DNA of 41,880 bases from Candidatus Acidiferrales bacterium (GCA_030037335.1 JASHRN010000105.1:1-41880); one strand, 5' to 3'. Shown: positions 10,106 to 19,553, numbered from the stretch's first letter. Program-made: numbers and translations. Notes: generated from the sequence alone by a model not told the origin.

Positions 10106-10183
10106 TGTGGGGCACCTCTCTTTCAAATTTGCGAGACGGATTATGCAACTTTCGCGTTTCGGACAGTAGTTTTTTTGCCGGGC
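10080..10183 (-). repeat. Duplicated leader, copy B (promoter and signal-peptide start of Tiki-like gene)
   Basis: Second copy of the 8811-8913 element, in the same orientation and upstream of an unrelated gene. The encoded N-termini are also alike: AAKRNPCCAPVYAF in the M14 protein and IAERNPWCVSVFAF here, each followed by an alanine/leucine-rich core and FIPA. The ribosome site AAAGAGAGG is kept. Confidence 0.8.
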
Positions 10184-10260
10184 AACACAGGAGTAAGAAA
10201 CGATGGCGGTAGTTGCTGCGTTTTGAGGAGACTGAGTCTGCAGGGCGGCCTGGGCCGCAC

Positions 10261-10293
10261 GGCGAGATCCTTCGCTGCGCTCAGGATGACAAC
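10261..10293. repeat. Dispersed CHPERSEGS-type repeat, copy 1
   Basis: 33-base element beginning GGCGAGATCCTTCGCTGCGC and ending AGGATGACAAC. It differs from copy 2 at one base. It contains ATCCT/AGGAT arms. The spurious translations on the opposite strand (ILSAAKDL, CHPERSEGS) are a well-known signature of a repeat scattered in many soil bacterial genomes. Confidence 0.75.
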
Positions 10294-10379
10294 GTAAGCG
10301 CTATGCCTGCTTCGAGAATGCACCTCTTTGCGGAAAGAAGCGAGTTGCTCGGGGAATGTGAAGGCAAAGCGGCGTCGAG

Positions 10380-10403
10380 TTCCGGTGCAAAGGCGCACCG
10401 GAA
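10380..10403. repeat. Perfect 9-bp inverted repeat
   Basis: TTCCGGTGC (10380-10388) and GCACCGGAA (10395-10403) separated by six bases. No T-run follows on either side, so it is more likely part of the repeat mosaic than a terminator. Confidence 0.6.
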
Positions 10404-10454
10404 TCCGCGAAACGGACCGCCGCACTCCAAAAAGGCAACAGCAGGTCGCTCACA

Positions 10455-10509
10455 GTCATCCCGCAAAGGCGGCTGGGTTCCCTTCGCTCCTCAGGGCAGG
10501 CGGGATGAC
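10455..10509. repeat. Inverted repeat GTCATCCCGC / GCGGGATGAC
   Basis: Perfect 10-bp arms at 10455-10464 and 10500-10509 with a 35-base interior that includes CCCTTCGCTCCTCAGGGC. The arms share the GATGAC core with the neighbouring 33-base repeats, so it is probably a REP-like element of the same family. Confidence 0.65.
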
Positions 10510-10542
10510 AACAAAAAAGACGCAAAAAAGGGCAAAGACCGA

Positions 10543-10575
10543 GGCGAGATCCTTCGCTACGCTCAGGATGACAAC
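10543..10575. repeat. Dispersed CHPERSEGS-type repeat, copy 2
   Basis: Same 33-base element as 10261-10293 with one substitution (CTACGC instead of CTGCGC), in the same orientation 282 bases away. Confidence 0.75.
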
Positions 10576-11053
10576 ATAGGTACATGCCGGCAGGGTGCAC
10601 CAGTAAGACGCGCGTTAGAGAATGCCAAAGAATCGGCGGGCGGGCCTGCGGTGCCGGAGGCGAAGCTCGAAATAGCGCGAACGGGATAGAAGAAGTTGCT
10701 GGGGCGAAGAAAAAACGCTATGGCTGAGAAAAAGCAGTGTCCGTAAAGGATTGACCGTAGGTGGCTTAGCAGCGTTTCGGGGCGGCACAATACGTGCAAG
10801 AGGGGATTGTGCGGCTGGTACTAGAGCAGCATGATGCAGTCCGGCGGAGGTCACGGAAGATTCAAGGCCCGGTCCAGGAAAAGCTTGCAGGACCATCCCG
10901 CGAAGGTTTTGAGATCGTCGGAGGAAGAAAGAAATTCCAACGGCGAGGCTTTTCCGCAGTTGAAACAGCCTCAGGTACACCTTGCGCTAGCCGACTTGCC
11001 AGCATCTCTTCTGGGCTCGAAGACCGTTGCTGCCGTAATGGCGGGAGAAGCAC

Positions 11054-11059
11054 TATAAT
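11054..11059 (+). promoter_or_regulatory. Candidate -10 box (TATAAT) for the ABC/glucan-synthase unit
   Basis: A perfect TATAAT 42 bases before the ABC start. The nearest TTG hexamer (11027) is 21 bases away, too far for a standard -35, so confidence is low. Confidence 0.3.
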
Positions 11060-11101
11060 TGTCGGAATCACGGTGGCCCGGCGACAGATGTCTATAAATT
11101 C

Positions 11102-12940
11102 ATGAGCGACTCCGAAAAAAATACGAAGCGGCGAACGGTGGAGGCAGCGCCCGCTCCCACGCTGCAAGAGCGGTTGAAAGCGCTGCAGAATGTGCCTCCG
11201 GTGCTGGGAATGATTTGGAAGGCGGCACCGCGGCCGGTATTTGGGGGAATCCTGTTCCGCGTTTTGGTGGCGGTGATTCCGGCAGGCGTGTTGCTGGTGA
11301 CGAAGTACATCATCGATGCGCTGACGTATCACACGCCCGCTCTTCACTACATTTGGTGGCTGGTTGGAGCGGAATTTGCGCTGGCATGCCTGGCGATGAT
11401 TTTTTCGCGCGTAGCGGACTATTGCGAGACGGTGGTTGCAGATTTGTTCACGCGATATATCGGCAAGCGGATCATGGAGCACGCGTCGAAGCTGGATTTG
11501 ACGTCGTACGAGGATGCGGTGGTGTACGACAAGATGGACCGCGCGCGTGTGCAGGGAACGGATCGCGTAGCGATGATTCGCGCGATGGGACAGTTGATCC
11601 AGCAAGTGATTACGACGGTGACGTTAGCTATTCAAGTGGCGTTTTATGCGCCATGGATTTTGGCGATTTTGTTTATCGCGGTGCTGCCGGCGTTTGTGGG
11701 CGAAACGCATTTTTCGTTTCTGGGCTATTCGCTGAATTTCCGGCAAACGCCGGCGCGGCGCGAGATGGATTACTTGCGGATTGTCGGTGGGAGCAAAGAA
11801 ACCATCAAGGAGCTGAAACTCTTTGGACTGGGCCCGTTTTTCGTGAAGCGCTACACGACGATTACGGATGAGCTGCACGAAGAAACTGAGCAACTGGCGC
11901 GACAGAAGTTGATTGTTGGAACTTTGCTGACGGTATTAGGGACGATTGGGTATTACGCAACGTATGCGTATGTGGTTTACGAGACTGTGCTGGGGCGGTT
12001 CAGCATCGGTACTTTGACATTGTTGACGGGCGCGATTGCGGGCGCGAGCACGAATATTCAGGCGGTGTTCTCGACGTTCTCGGGAATTGCGGACCAGGCG
12101 CTGTTCATGACGGATTTGCTGGAATTTTTCGCGGTGCAGCCGAGGGTTTTTTCGAAGCCGAATGCGCTGCCAGTGCCGCGGCCAATTCGAGAGGGATTCG
12201 AATTCAGGAACGTTTCGTTTTCGTATCCCGGGCATTCACGCGTGGTGCTGGGGAACGTCAGCTTCAAGTTAGAGCGTGGCGAACGCATTGCACTTGTGGG
12301 TGAAAACGGGCAAGGCAAGACGACGATTGTGAAGTTGATGGTGCGGTTGTACGACGTGACCGCGGGACAGATTCTGCTGGACGGCGTCGACGTGAGGGAA
12401 TACGAGCTGGAAGACTTGTGGAAGGAAGTCGGCGTGATTTTTCAGGATTTTGTACGTTACGAAATGAGCGCGGCACACAACATTGCGATGGGGCGAATTG
12501 AAGAAGCGCAAAACGAGGAGCGCGTGCGCATTGCAGCGGAGAAGAGTCTGGCGGATCAGGTGATCAGTCGGTTACCGAAGAAATACGAGCAAATTCTGGG
12601 TTCGCGGTTCGAGGGCGGCGTGGATCTTTCCGGCGGCGAATGGCAGAAGATTGCGCTGGCGCGAGCGTATCTGCGCGACGCGCAAGTTTTGATTTTGGAT
12701 GAACCGACGGCTGCGCTGGACGCTCGTTCGGAGCACGAAGTGTTTCAGCGATTTGCGGAATTAACAGAAGGGAAGATGTCGCTTTTGATTTCACACCGCT
12801 TTTCGACAGTCCGCATGGCGAACCGCATCTTGGTGCTGGAGAACGGCAGAATTGCGGAGCAGGGTGCACATGAAGAGCTGCTGAAGAACCGCGGGCGGTA
12901 TGCGGAGATGTTTGAATTGCAAGCGGCGAATTATCGATGA
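11102..12940 (+). CDS. ABC exporter, fused membrane and ATPase domains
   Basis: A 612-residue half-transporter with an N-terminal six-helix exporter domain (about residues 40-340) and a C-terminal ATPase. Walker A is GENGQGKTT near 399-407, the signature LSGGEWQK near 509, Walker B VLILDEPTAALD near 530, and the H-loop SHRFST near 563. The Q-loop VIFQDFVRYEM resembles peptide/lipid exporters of the MdlB/NHLM-like group rather than NdvA/ChvA. No peptidase C39 domain is present. It lies 21 bases before the cyclic-glucan-synthase-like gene, which suggests one transcript and possibly export of that enzyme's glucan. No clear ribosome site precedes the ATG. Confidence 0.9.
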   Translation: MSDSEKNTKRRTVEAAPAPTLQERLKALQNVPPVLGMIWKAAPRPVFGGILFRVLVAVIPAGVLLVTKYIIDALTYHTPALHYIWWLVGAEFALACLAMIFSRVADYCETVVADLFTRYIGKRIMEHASKLDLTSYEDAVVYDKMDRARVQGTDRVAMIRAMGQLIQQVITTVTLAIQVAFYAPWILAILFIAVLPAFVGETHFSFLGYSLNFRQTPARREMDYLRIVGGSKETIKELKLFGLGPFFVKRYTTITDELHEETEQLARQKLIVGTLLTVLGTIGYYATYAYVVYETVLGRFSIGTLTLLTGAIAGASTNIQAVFSTFSGIADQALFMTDLLEFFAVQPRVFSKPNALPVPRPIREGFEFRNVSFSYPGHSRVVLGNVSFKLERGERIALVGENGQGKTTIVKLMVRLYDVTAGQILLDGVDVREYELEDLWKEVGVIFQDFVRYEMSAAHNIAMGRIEEAQNEERVRIAAEKSLADQVISRLPKKYEQILGSRFEGGVDLSGGEWQKIALARAYLRDAQVLILDEPTAALDARSEHEVFQRFAELTEGKMSLLISHRFSTVRMANRILVLENGRIAEQGAHEELLKNRGRYAEMFELQAANYR

Positions 12941-12961
12941 AAGTCTGAGGGCCTGGGGAAA

Positions 12962-15900
12962 ATGGCAACACCGCATGCAGGACCGATCAATGGCGGAGGG
13001 AATGCGATTCCGCCAAAGACATGCGAGGAGAGCGCGGAGTTGGCGAACAAGATGGATGCGGCGAGCGCAGAGAAGAGTGTGCAAGTTTTGGACGAATTGC
13101 GCGCACGCGGCCGGGAAATCGCGGCTGCGCTGACCATTGTGAAGGAGCCGGCGGAAACGCAGCGGTTCGAGGCGCAACTGGACGATGCGTCCGAGGTGCT
13201 GGAGACGGCGTATGCTCAATTGCAAGCAGTGGCGAGCTCGGGAACAGTGCTGAGGGGGATCGAGCGGCAATTTTTTGAGAGTTCGGAAACGGTGCGCGTT
13301 GCGCTGGAGAATGCGCGAGGCGGATTGAAGAAAGCGGGAACGGTTCCGCAAGTGAAGGGCGCCGATGGCGAAACGGTGCCGCGAGTGCTCGAAATCGCGG
13401 AGAAATTCTTTGAAGCGGTCGACTACGAATTTGACGCCGAGCGATTCAAAGTGTTTTTCCACGCGTTTCAGGAGAGGCAGCCATTGGAATTCGCGGAAGT
13501 GTGGCTGCTGGTGGCATTTGCACAATTGCTCCTGTTGAACTGGATGCGACGCGAAATTGAACGCATGCAATTAGGGGCGGCGGTCGAAGCGGGAGCTGAG
13601 AAAGATGCCGCCGACGGCGCAAAGTTGGAGACGCTGATTCGGAGCTTGCGGCGAATCGGCGACATCGAGTCGGAAGAAATTATCGAGACGGTGAGCGAAG
13701 CGGATCGCGTGCTGCGGCGGGATCCGGCGAAGGCGTACGCAGGAATGGATTTGGAAACGCGCGAAGCATATTGCAAAGCAGTGGCGGAGCTGGCGGCGCA
13801 ATCGGAGTTGAACGAAAGAGAGGTAGCAGAGAAAGCGATTGAACTGGCTGAAGCAGCAGCGAGCGCAACAACCGCGAGAGGTACGGAGCGGCGGAGGCAC
13901 GTTGGGTATTACGTGATTCGCGAGGGCCGTAAAATTCTGGCAGGAGCGATCGGTCACCGTGCCTCGCGAATGAAGCGCTTTCGAGCGGCGCTGTTGCGCT
14001 CGGCGGACCTGATCTATCTGACAGGAATTGAACTCGCGACGATGGGTGTGATTGCGTTGGTATTAATCGCAGCGCATGGGAAGCTGCCGACAGCTTTGGA
14101 GCTGGTGCTTTTCCTGCTGCCGGCGCTGGAATGCGCAGTGGCAACGGTGAATGCGCTTTCGACGCAATTTGTTTCGCCGCGCGCGCTGCCGAAGATGGAT
14201 TTTTCGGAGGGGATTCCGGAGGAGTTCGCGACAGTGGTGGCAATTCCGACGCTGCTGATCAGCGAGGAGCAAACGAGGAAGGTAGTGAATGACCTGGAAG
14301 TGCGCTATTTGGGCAACCGTGACCGGAACTTGTTTTTCGCGCTGGTGACGGATCCGCCGGATTCAACAAAGCAGTTCGATGAAAAAGACGCCTTGGCGCA
14401 GCTATGCAGCGAGTTAGTTCAAGAGTTAAACCAAAAATATGCGCGCGACGGGCGGGATCTGTTTTTCCATTTTCACCGCAATCGCGTCTACAACGCAGCG
14501 GAAAAAATTTGGATGGGATGGGAGCGCAAACGCGGGAAGCTTCTGGACTTCAACCATTTGCTGCTTGGGCAGGAGAATGATTTCACGCTGAAGACCGGCA
14601 ATCTTTCGGCGCTTTCGAAGATTAAATACGTGATTACACTCGACGCGGATACGCAATTGCCGCGGGATTCGGCGCGGAAATTGGTTGGCGCGCTGGCGCA
14701 TCCGCTGAACCGCGCGGTGGTGGATCCCGTCAGCAAGAAAGTGGTGGAAGGCTACGGAATTTTGCAGCCGCGGGTGGAAATCAGCATCCGGTCGGCGGCG
14801 CGTTCGCGGCTCGCAGAGATTTTTTCAGGCGATACGGGATTCGATATTTATGCGCGGGCGGTTTCCGACGTGTATCAGGATCTTTTTGGCGAAGGGATTT
14901 TCACGGGCAAGGGAATTTATGAGGTAGAGACTTTTCAGCAGGCGCTGGAACACCGTTTCCCCGTCAATTCGCTGCTGAGCCATGATTTGATCGAAGGAGC
15001 TTACGCGCGCGCAGGATTGCTGTCGGATGTTGAAGTTGTTGACGATTATCCTTCGCATTTCAGCGCCTACAGCCGGCGGAAGCATCGCTGGGTAAGGGGC
15101 GACTGGCAAATCATTTTGTGGCTCTTGCCGCGCGTGCCGGATTATTCCGGCAAAATCGTAAGAAACCCGCTGAGTCTGCTTTCGCGCTGGGAGATTATCG
15201 ATAATTTGCGGCGAAGCGTGACGGAGTTTGCAACGTTCCTGCTGCTACTGGGAATCTGGCTGTTTTACCCCGGGAGCGCACTCTACTGGACGCTGGCGGC
15301 GCTGGCGGTGATTGCGTTTCCAACATATTTTCCATTCGCGTTGTCGATTGCGCGCGCAGGAGCAACGCGATGGACGGCGGCTTACTGGAAGAACTTCGCC
15401 GCGGATTTGGCGGGTGCGACAGAACGCCTGTTTTTCCGAATCACGTTCCTGTGCTATCAGGGATTCGTGACGATGGATGCGGTGGTACGCACGATCATTC
15501 GCCTCACGATTACGCATCGGCGGATGCTGGAATGGGAAACAGCTGCTGAAGCGGAAATTGCGGCAAACAAGAAGAGATCACCGGTGGAAAGCTACATGGA
15601 CTGGATGCCGCTGCTATCGTTTGGAATCGCAGTGATCGTCGCGGCGTTTCGGCCGGAAGCGTTGATCGTGGCGCTGCCGTTCTTGGCACTCTGGGCGTGC
15701 TCAAAGCCAATCTGCCATTGGTTGAACCAGCCGTACCGTTCCGGCGTGACTCCTCTCGACGCCAAGGACCGTGCCATGTTGCGCGGAGCGGCGCTGCGAA
15801 CGTGGCGCTTCTTTCGGCAATACAGCACGGCGGAAGAGAACTGGCTGGTTCCCGACATTGTGCAGGAGGCGGCACCATTCGCAGCTCATCAAATCTCGAC

Positions 15901-17722
15901 AACCAATCTGGGATTCCTGCTGAATGCGAGGCTCGCCGCATATGACATGGGATTTACAACGCTGCGGGAATTCATCGCTACGATCCAGAAGACGTTTGAA
16001 TCGATGGAGCGCCTAGCGAAGTCGAATGGGCATTTATACAACTGGTACAACACGAAGACTCTGGAACCGCTGACGCCACGATTCATTTCCACAGTGGACA
16101 ATGGAAACCTGGTCTGTTGCCTATGGACCCTGAAGCAGGGCTGCCTGGAGGCGCATAAGGCACCGATTTTTCAGGAAGCGTTCTGGCGAGGGCTGGAAGA
16201 TCATCTGGACATTGTGGCGGAATTCCTGCCGAAAGAGCGGAAGAACGAGAGAATCGCGGCGCGAATCGCCGATATGAAGGTGCGGACGCGTTTGAAAACC
16301 GCCGCGGATACGGCGTGGCTGGAAGTGATTCATGGGTTGGAAGTGGATGTGGCCATGCTGGAAATGGAGCTGGCCGAGGCCGAAGTGGCAGAGGAAGGGC
16401 GATGGTGGGCGCACGAAGTTACTCAGCGGCTCCATGCGATGGGGAAAATGATTCAGGACTACACGCCGTGGCTCTTGCCAGAAGTAGCGAAGTATTTGCG
16501 TGCATTTGAAATATCAAGCGAGATGGCCGTTGGCGGGCTGACGCTGGAGTCGGCGCGGAAGGCGAATGCGGATCTGCAGAAGCGGCTGGAGGAATTTCTG
16601 CAGCAGCCTGAAGTGGACGCAGAAACGCGTTCGATGGCGGAAACGGTTCGCATGCGGCTTGCAGGAGCCGAAGGAATTTGCCAGCAAGTGGGTGCGGATC
16701 TGGCAGGAATCGCGAATCTCGCTGATGAGTGGGCGAATGGCATGGATTTCGGGTTCTTCTACAATCCACGAAAGAAGGCGATGTCGATTGGATACGACGT
16801 GGAGCATAACTGCCTGATGGAGTATTACTACGACGTCTTCGCGTCGGAAGCGCGGGCGGCGGTGTTTGTAGCGATCGCAAAAGGCGAAGTGCCTCAAGAG
16901 ACCTGGCTCTTGCTGCGGCGGCCCCACGCGATGCACCGTCGGACACGCGTGATTCTCTCGTGGACGGGCACGATGTTCGAATATTTGCTGCCGGCGCTGT
17001 GGATGAAGATTTATCCGAACACGATTTTCGAGCGAAGCGGGCAGGGAGCGGTGCGGACACAGCAGAACTACACCAGGCGCACTCCAGTGCCATGGGGAAT
17101 TTCAGAGAGTTCGTGCATTGATAAGAATCCTGATGGATTCTACCGCTATCACGCGTTTGGCGTGCCTGGGCTGGCGATGAACCGGCCGAAGGCGAAGGAA
17201 CTGGTTATTTCGCCATATTCGACATTTCTTGGGTTGCTGGTGGATGCTTCGGGCGCGGCAAAAAACTTGCGGCGGATGAAGGAAATGGGCTGGCTCGGCT
17301 CGTACGGATTCTTTGAGTCGGCGGATTTTACGACCGAGCGCGTAGGCGAAGGCAAGCAGTACGAACTGGTGCGCTGCTGGATGGCGCATCATCAGGGAAT
17401 GATTTTGCTGGCGGTGGCCAACGTGCTTTGCGAGGCGCCGATGCAGCGTAGGTTCCATGCCGAGCCGCAGGTGGAAGCGACGGAGCGGCTGCTGCACGAA
17501 AAATTCCCGCGTGTTTGGAAACTGGAAAAAGTGGAAAAGGCTACGGCAGATGCGCACGCCCTGCTGAGCGTGGAGCAGAAGCAACGTCTGGCAGAGTCCG
17601 CGTTGCTGCACGGGCATGTGGGCATCGCCAATGGAGAGGCCGCGGAGCCGGCGCGGGCGGCAGCGGCCAGCGCGAAATCAGGAGTGAAGCTGGCTCCGGA
17701 GAATCACCGCAGCGATACGTGA
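12962..17722 (+). CDS. Cyclic beta-1,2-glucan synthase-like protein lacking the GH94 domain
   Basis: 1586 residues resembling the N-terminal half of NdvB/ChvB. An alpha-helical N-terminus (with PRVLEIAEKFFEAVD and HVGYYVIREGR) precedes membrane helices at about 350-403. The GT84/GT2-like synthase follows: TLDADTQLP (DxD) near 558, HDLIEGAYARAG near 673, and RRKHRWVRGDWQ near 704. More helices follow to about 915. A glucoamylase-like (PF10091) domain fills about 955-1500 (YNWYNTKTLEPL, YDVEHNCLMEYYYD, WMAHHQGMILL). The protein stops about 75 residues after MQRRFHAEPQVEATERLL, where NdvB normally continues into a GH94 phosphorylase for a total near 2800 residues. No GH94 remnant follows. The product is probably a periplasmic or surface beta-glucan, but linkage and cyclisation are uncertain. 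Confidence 0.9.
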   Translation: MATPHAGPINGGGNAIPPKTCEESAELANKMDAASAEKSVQVLDELRARGREIAAALTIVKEPAETQRFEAQLDDASEVLETAYAQLQAVASSGTVLRGIERQFFESSETVRVALENARGGLKKAGTVPQVKGADGETVPRVLEIAEKFFEAVDYEFDAERFKVFFHAFQERQPLEFAEVWLLVAFAQLLLLNWMRREIERMQLGAAVEAGAEKDAADGAKLETLIRSLRRIGDIESEEIIETVSEADRVLRRDPAKAYAGMDLETREAYCKAVAELAAQSELNEREVAEKAIELAEAAASATTARGTERRRHVGYYVIREGRKILAGAIGHRASRMKRFRAALLRSADLIYLTGIELATMGVIALVLIAAHGKLPTALELVLFLLPALECAVATVNALSTQFVSPRALPKMDFSEGIPEEFATVVAIPTLLISEEQTRKVVNDLEVRYLGNRDRNLFFALVTDPPDSTKQFDEKDALAQLCSELVQELNQKYARDGRDLFFHFHRNRVYNAAEKIWMGWERKRGKLLDFNHLLLGQENDFTLKTGNLSALSKIKYVITLDADTQLPRDSARKLVGALAHPLNRAVVDPVSKKVVEGYGILQPRVEISIRSAARSRLAEIFSGDTGFDIYARAVSDVYQDLFGEGIFTGKGIYEVETFQQALEHRFPVNSLLSHDLIEGAYARAGLLSDVEVVDDYPSHFSAYSRRKHRWVRGDWQIILWLLPRVPDYSGKIVRNPLSLLSRWEIIDNLRRSVTEFATFLLLLGIWLFYPGSALYWTLAALAVIAFPTYFPFALSIARAGATRWTAAYWKNFAADLAGATERLFFRITFLCYQGFVTMDAVVRTIIRLTITHRRMLEWETAAEAEIAANKKRSPVESYMDWMPLLSFGIAVIVAAFRPEALIVALPFLALWACSKPICHWLNQPYRSGVTPLDAKDRAMLRGAALRTWRFFRQYSTAEENWLVPDIVQEAAPFAAHQISTTNLGFLLNARLAAYDMGFTTLREFIATIQKTFESMERLAKSNGHLYNWYNTKTLEPLTPRFISTVDNGNLVCCLWTLKQGCLEAHKAPIFQEAFWRGLEDHLDIVAEFLPKERKNERIAARIADMKVRTRLKTAADTAWLEVIHGLEVDVAMLEMELAEAEVAEEGRWWAHEVTQRLHAMGKMIQDYTPWLLPEVAKYLRAFEISSEMAVGGLTLESARKANADLQKRLEEFLQQPEVDAETRSMAETVRMRLAGAEGICQQVGADLAGIANLADEWANGMDFGFFYNPRKKAMSIGYDVEHNCLMEYYYDVFASEARAAVFVAIAKGEVPQETWLLLRRPHAMHRRTRVILSWTGTMFEYLLPALWMKIYPNTIFERSGQGAVRTQQNYTRRTPVPWGISESSCIDKNPDGFYRYHAFGVPGLAMNRPKAKELVISPYSTFLGLLVDASGAAKNLRRMKEMGWLGSYGFFESADFTTERVGEGKQYELVRCWMAHHQGMILLAVANVLCEAPMQRRFHAEPQVEATERLLHEKFPRVWKLEKVEKATADAHALLSVEQKQRLAESALLHGHVGIANGEAAEPARAAAASAKSGVKLAPENHRSDT

Positions 17723-17802
17723 TTTCGTTTCTTCAGCTGATTCCTTCACTGAAACTGCACCGCACCTTATCTTCATCTTCGCTGAAAAACGACATACGTG
17801 TT

Positions 17803-18759
17803 TCACGCGCCGACGGCGAGGAGGGGATCGGTCTGGTTGATTGCCAGCGATGAGACGATGAAGAGCACGACGCCATCGGCCGGGCTTATAGCATTTTGCA
17901 GAACATCCCCTTCGCAGTTTTTCACGCATCCGAGGTTCTGACCTGCCTTCACTTTATCGTTGACGTCGACCGCTGGATACCAGAAGCCGGCATGCTCGCT
18001 GCGGAGCCAAAGGAAACGTTCGAGCAATGTGGACGGTGAAGGATTGGGCGCGCCGCCGGGAATCATATTCAAATGGCGCATTAAGCGATTGAGGCCATTG
18101 GTGTGATCCGCGACGTGCCGGGGAGTCCAAATTCCCTGACCGCCGGATTCTGCCAGGATGGATGGAATGCCGGCGCGCGAGGCGGCGCAAAATGTGGAAC
18201 CGGGAGTTTCGCTGCAAACCAGAAAACGAATCCCAAATACTTTTGCCATCTCTTGGGACACTTGGTCAACGCGCTCATTGCCGGAGCGGAAGAAAATCGT
18301 GAAAGGGACAAGCGCTTCGATCAAATCGCCACCGTGCAAATCCACGTAGTAGTTTGCCTGGGAGATAACATTGCGAAAGACCCAGTCGGCGATCTGTTCG
18401 GAAGCGGTGCCCTGGGCGTTGCCGGGGAACACGCGATTGAGATTCTTACCATCGAGCGGGCAAATGTAAATGGAGCGTGCAGCAAAAGCGGGGATGTTCA
18501 TCACGGGCACGACGATGACTTGACCGCGTAGATTTTCGGGCTGGAGGGAGCGTCCAAGCTCGAGGGCCGCAGCGATGCTGGCGTACTCCGCAGGATGAAC
18601 GCCGGCGGTTACGACGAGCATCGGGCCGTCAGCATTTCCGTTGATAAGCCACATCGGGAGACGGTAAGGCTTGTCCTGAACCGGAAATTCATTCACGCCG
18701 TACTGTTTTTGTCCACGTTTGGCGGAGAGCGCACCAACTGTCAGTACGTCATTTGGCAT
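17803..18759 (-). CDS. Succinylglutamate desuccinylase/aspartoacylase-family protein
   Basis: 318 residues from ATG 18759-18757. A longer frame reaching 18927 would overlap the SDR gene, and its first 56 codons are that gene's shadow. The start sits five bases after the SDR stop, with GGAGG inside the SDR's last codons, so translation is probably coupled. Zinc motifs of the M14-like AstE/AspA family are visible: GVHPAEYAS (HxxE) near residue 55 and YYVDLHGGD further on. A C-terminal beta domain (VNDKVKAGQNLGCV) resembles the family's lid/barrel. Family members hydrolyse N-acyl amino acids; the substrate here is unknown. Last gene of the leftward five-gene unit. Confidence 0.85.
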   Translation of the reverse strand: MPNDVLTVGALSAKRGQKQYGVNEFPVQDKPYRLPMWLINGNADGPMLVVTAGVHPAEYASIAAALELGRSLQPENLRGQVIVVPVMNIPAFAARSIYICPLDGKNLNRVFPGNAQGTASEQIADWVFRNVISQANYYVDLHGGDLIEALVPFTIFFRSGNERVDQVSQEMAKVFGIRFLVCSETPGSTFCAASRAGIPSILAESGGQGIWTPRHVADHTNGLNRLMRHLNMIPGGAPNPSPSTLLERFLWLRSEHAGFWYPAVDVNDKVKAGQNLGCVKNCEGDVLQNAISPADGVVLFIVSSLAINQTDPLLAVGA

Positions 18760-18764
18760 AAGTC

Positions 18765-19532
18765 TCACCGTCCTCCATCGATCGAGAGCGTCTGGCCAGT
18801 GATCCAGCCAGCTTGCTCGCTTGCAAGAAAAAGCACGCCGTTCGCAATGTCCTGCGGTGAACCGAGGCGCTTCAGCGCTATGCTGTCGATCAAGCGGTGG
18901 TGTCCCTCTTCCCCGTAGGCTTGCCACTGTTTTTCAGACGCGGGATTCGAGCGGACAAAGCCCGGCGCGATGCTGTTGACTGTGATGCTCCACGGCCCTA
19001 GTTCGTGCGCGAGCTGACGCGTCAGGCCGATTTGCCCGGCTTTTGCAGAAGCGTAAGCTTGAATTCCGGTGAGACTGATTCCCAGGCCCGCGCCGCTTGA
19101 GATATTGATGATGCGGCCGTAGTGTGCGGCTTTCATTGCGGGAGCGACGGCCTGGCTGCAGTAAAACGTGCCGTCCAGGTTGACGGCGAAGATGGCGTGC
19201 CAGTCGGAATCGGAGACGTCCTCAAGAGGGCGGCCGACTTGGCCGATGACCCCACCGGCGTTGTTCACGAGAATGTCGATGCGTCCGCTTGCTTTGAGAG
19301 TCTCGTCGACCATGGCTTGCACAGTGGCGCGGTCTGTCACATCGAGAACGCAGGCGCGAATTGGAGTTGACTGGTCTCTTGCCAGGCGCGCGGTTTCTTC
19401 CAGTTCGTCGCCAAGCACGTCGCAGGCGACAACGCGTGCGCCCAGAGCGGCAAAATTCAACGCGATCCCGCGGCCAAAGCCATGGGCTGCTCCGGTGACG
19501 ATAGCGGTTCGATTGTCGAATCGGATTTGCAT
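18765..19532 (-). CDS. Short-chain dehydrogenase/reductase
   Basis: A 255-residue classical SDR of normal length. The cofactor motif TGAAHGFG is near residue 14, NNAG near 90, the catalytic Ser in NISSGAG, and YASAK supplies the Tyr/Lys pair. It ends with the usual TGQTLSIDGGR. An Asp after beta-2 (VVACDVLG) suggests preference for NAD over NADP. It lies 21 bases after the creatininase-family gene and five before the deacylase-like gene, so all three are probably co-transcribed. The alcohol or keto substrate cannot be told from sequence. Confidence 0.92.
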   Translation of the reverse strand: MQIRFDNRTAIVTGAAHGFGRGIALNFAALGARVVACDVLGDELEETARLARDQSTPIRACVLDVTDRATVQAMVDETLKASGRIDILVNNAGGVIGQVGRPLEDVSDSDWHAIFAVNLDGTFYCSQAVAPAMKAAHYGRIINISSGAGLGISLTGIQAYASAKAGQIGLTRQLAHELGPWSITVNSIAPGFVRSNPASEKQWQAYGEEGHHRLIDSIALKRLGSPQDIANGVLFLASEQAGWITGQTLSIDGGR

Positions 19533-19553
19533 TTGATGATGCCGGATTGCGGG

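Larger units (their letters stand above)
10184..11101. other. Gene-free repeat-bearing intergenic region
   Basis: About 920 bases without a convincing gene. The left half (10261-10575) is a mosaic of dispersed-repeat copies and hairpins, listed separately. The right half has only short open frames with no recognisable domain, of which 10831-11058 (+) is the longest with an ATG near the ABC gene. The region separates the leftward M14/Tiki genes from the rightward ABC/glucan-synthase unit, so it must hold that unit's promoter. Confidence 0.6.

Noticed and set aside
10831-11058. 75-residue ORF before the ABC gene
   Set aside because: Weak start, no recognisable domain and in the repeat-bearing spacer; kept as intergenic.
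11102-12940. NdvA/ChvA ortholog
   Set aside because: The Q-loop and membrane part look like a different exporter group, so only functional analogy is suggested.
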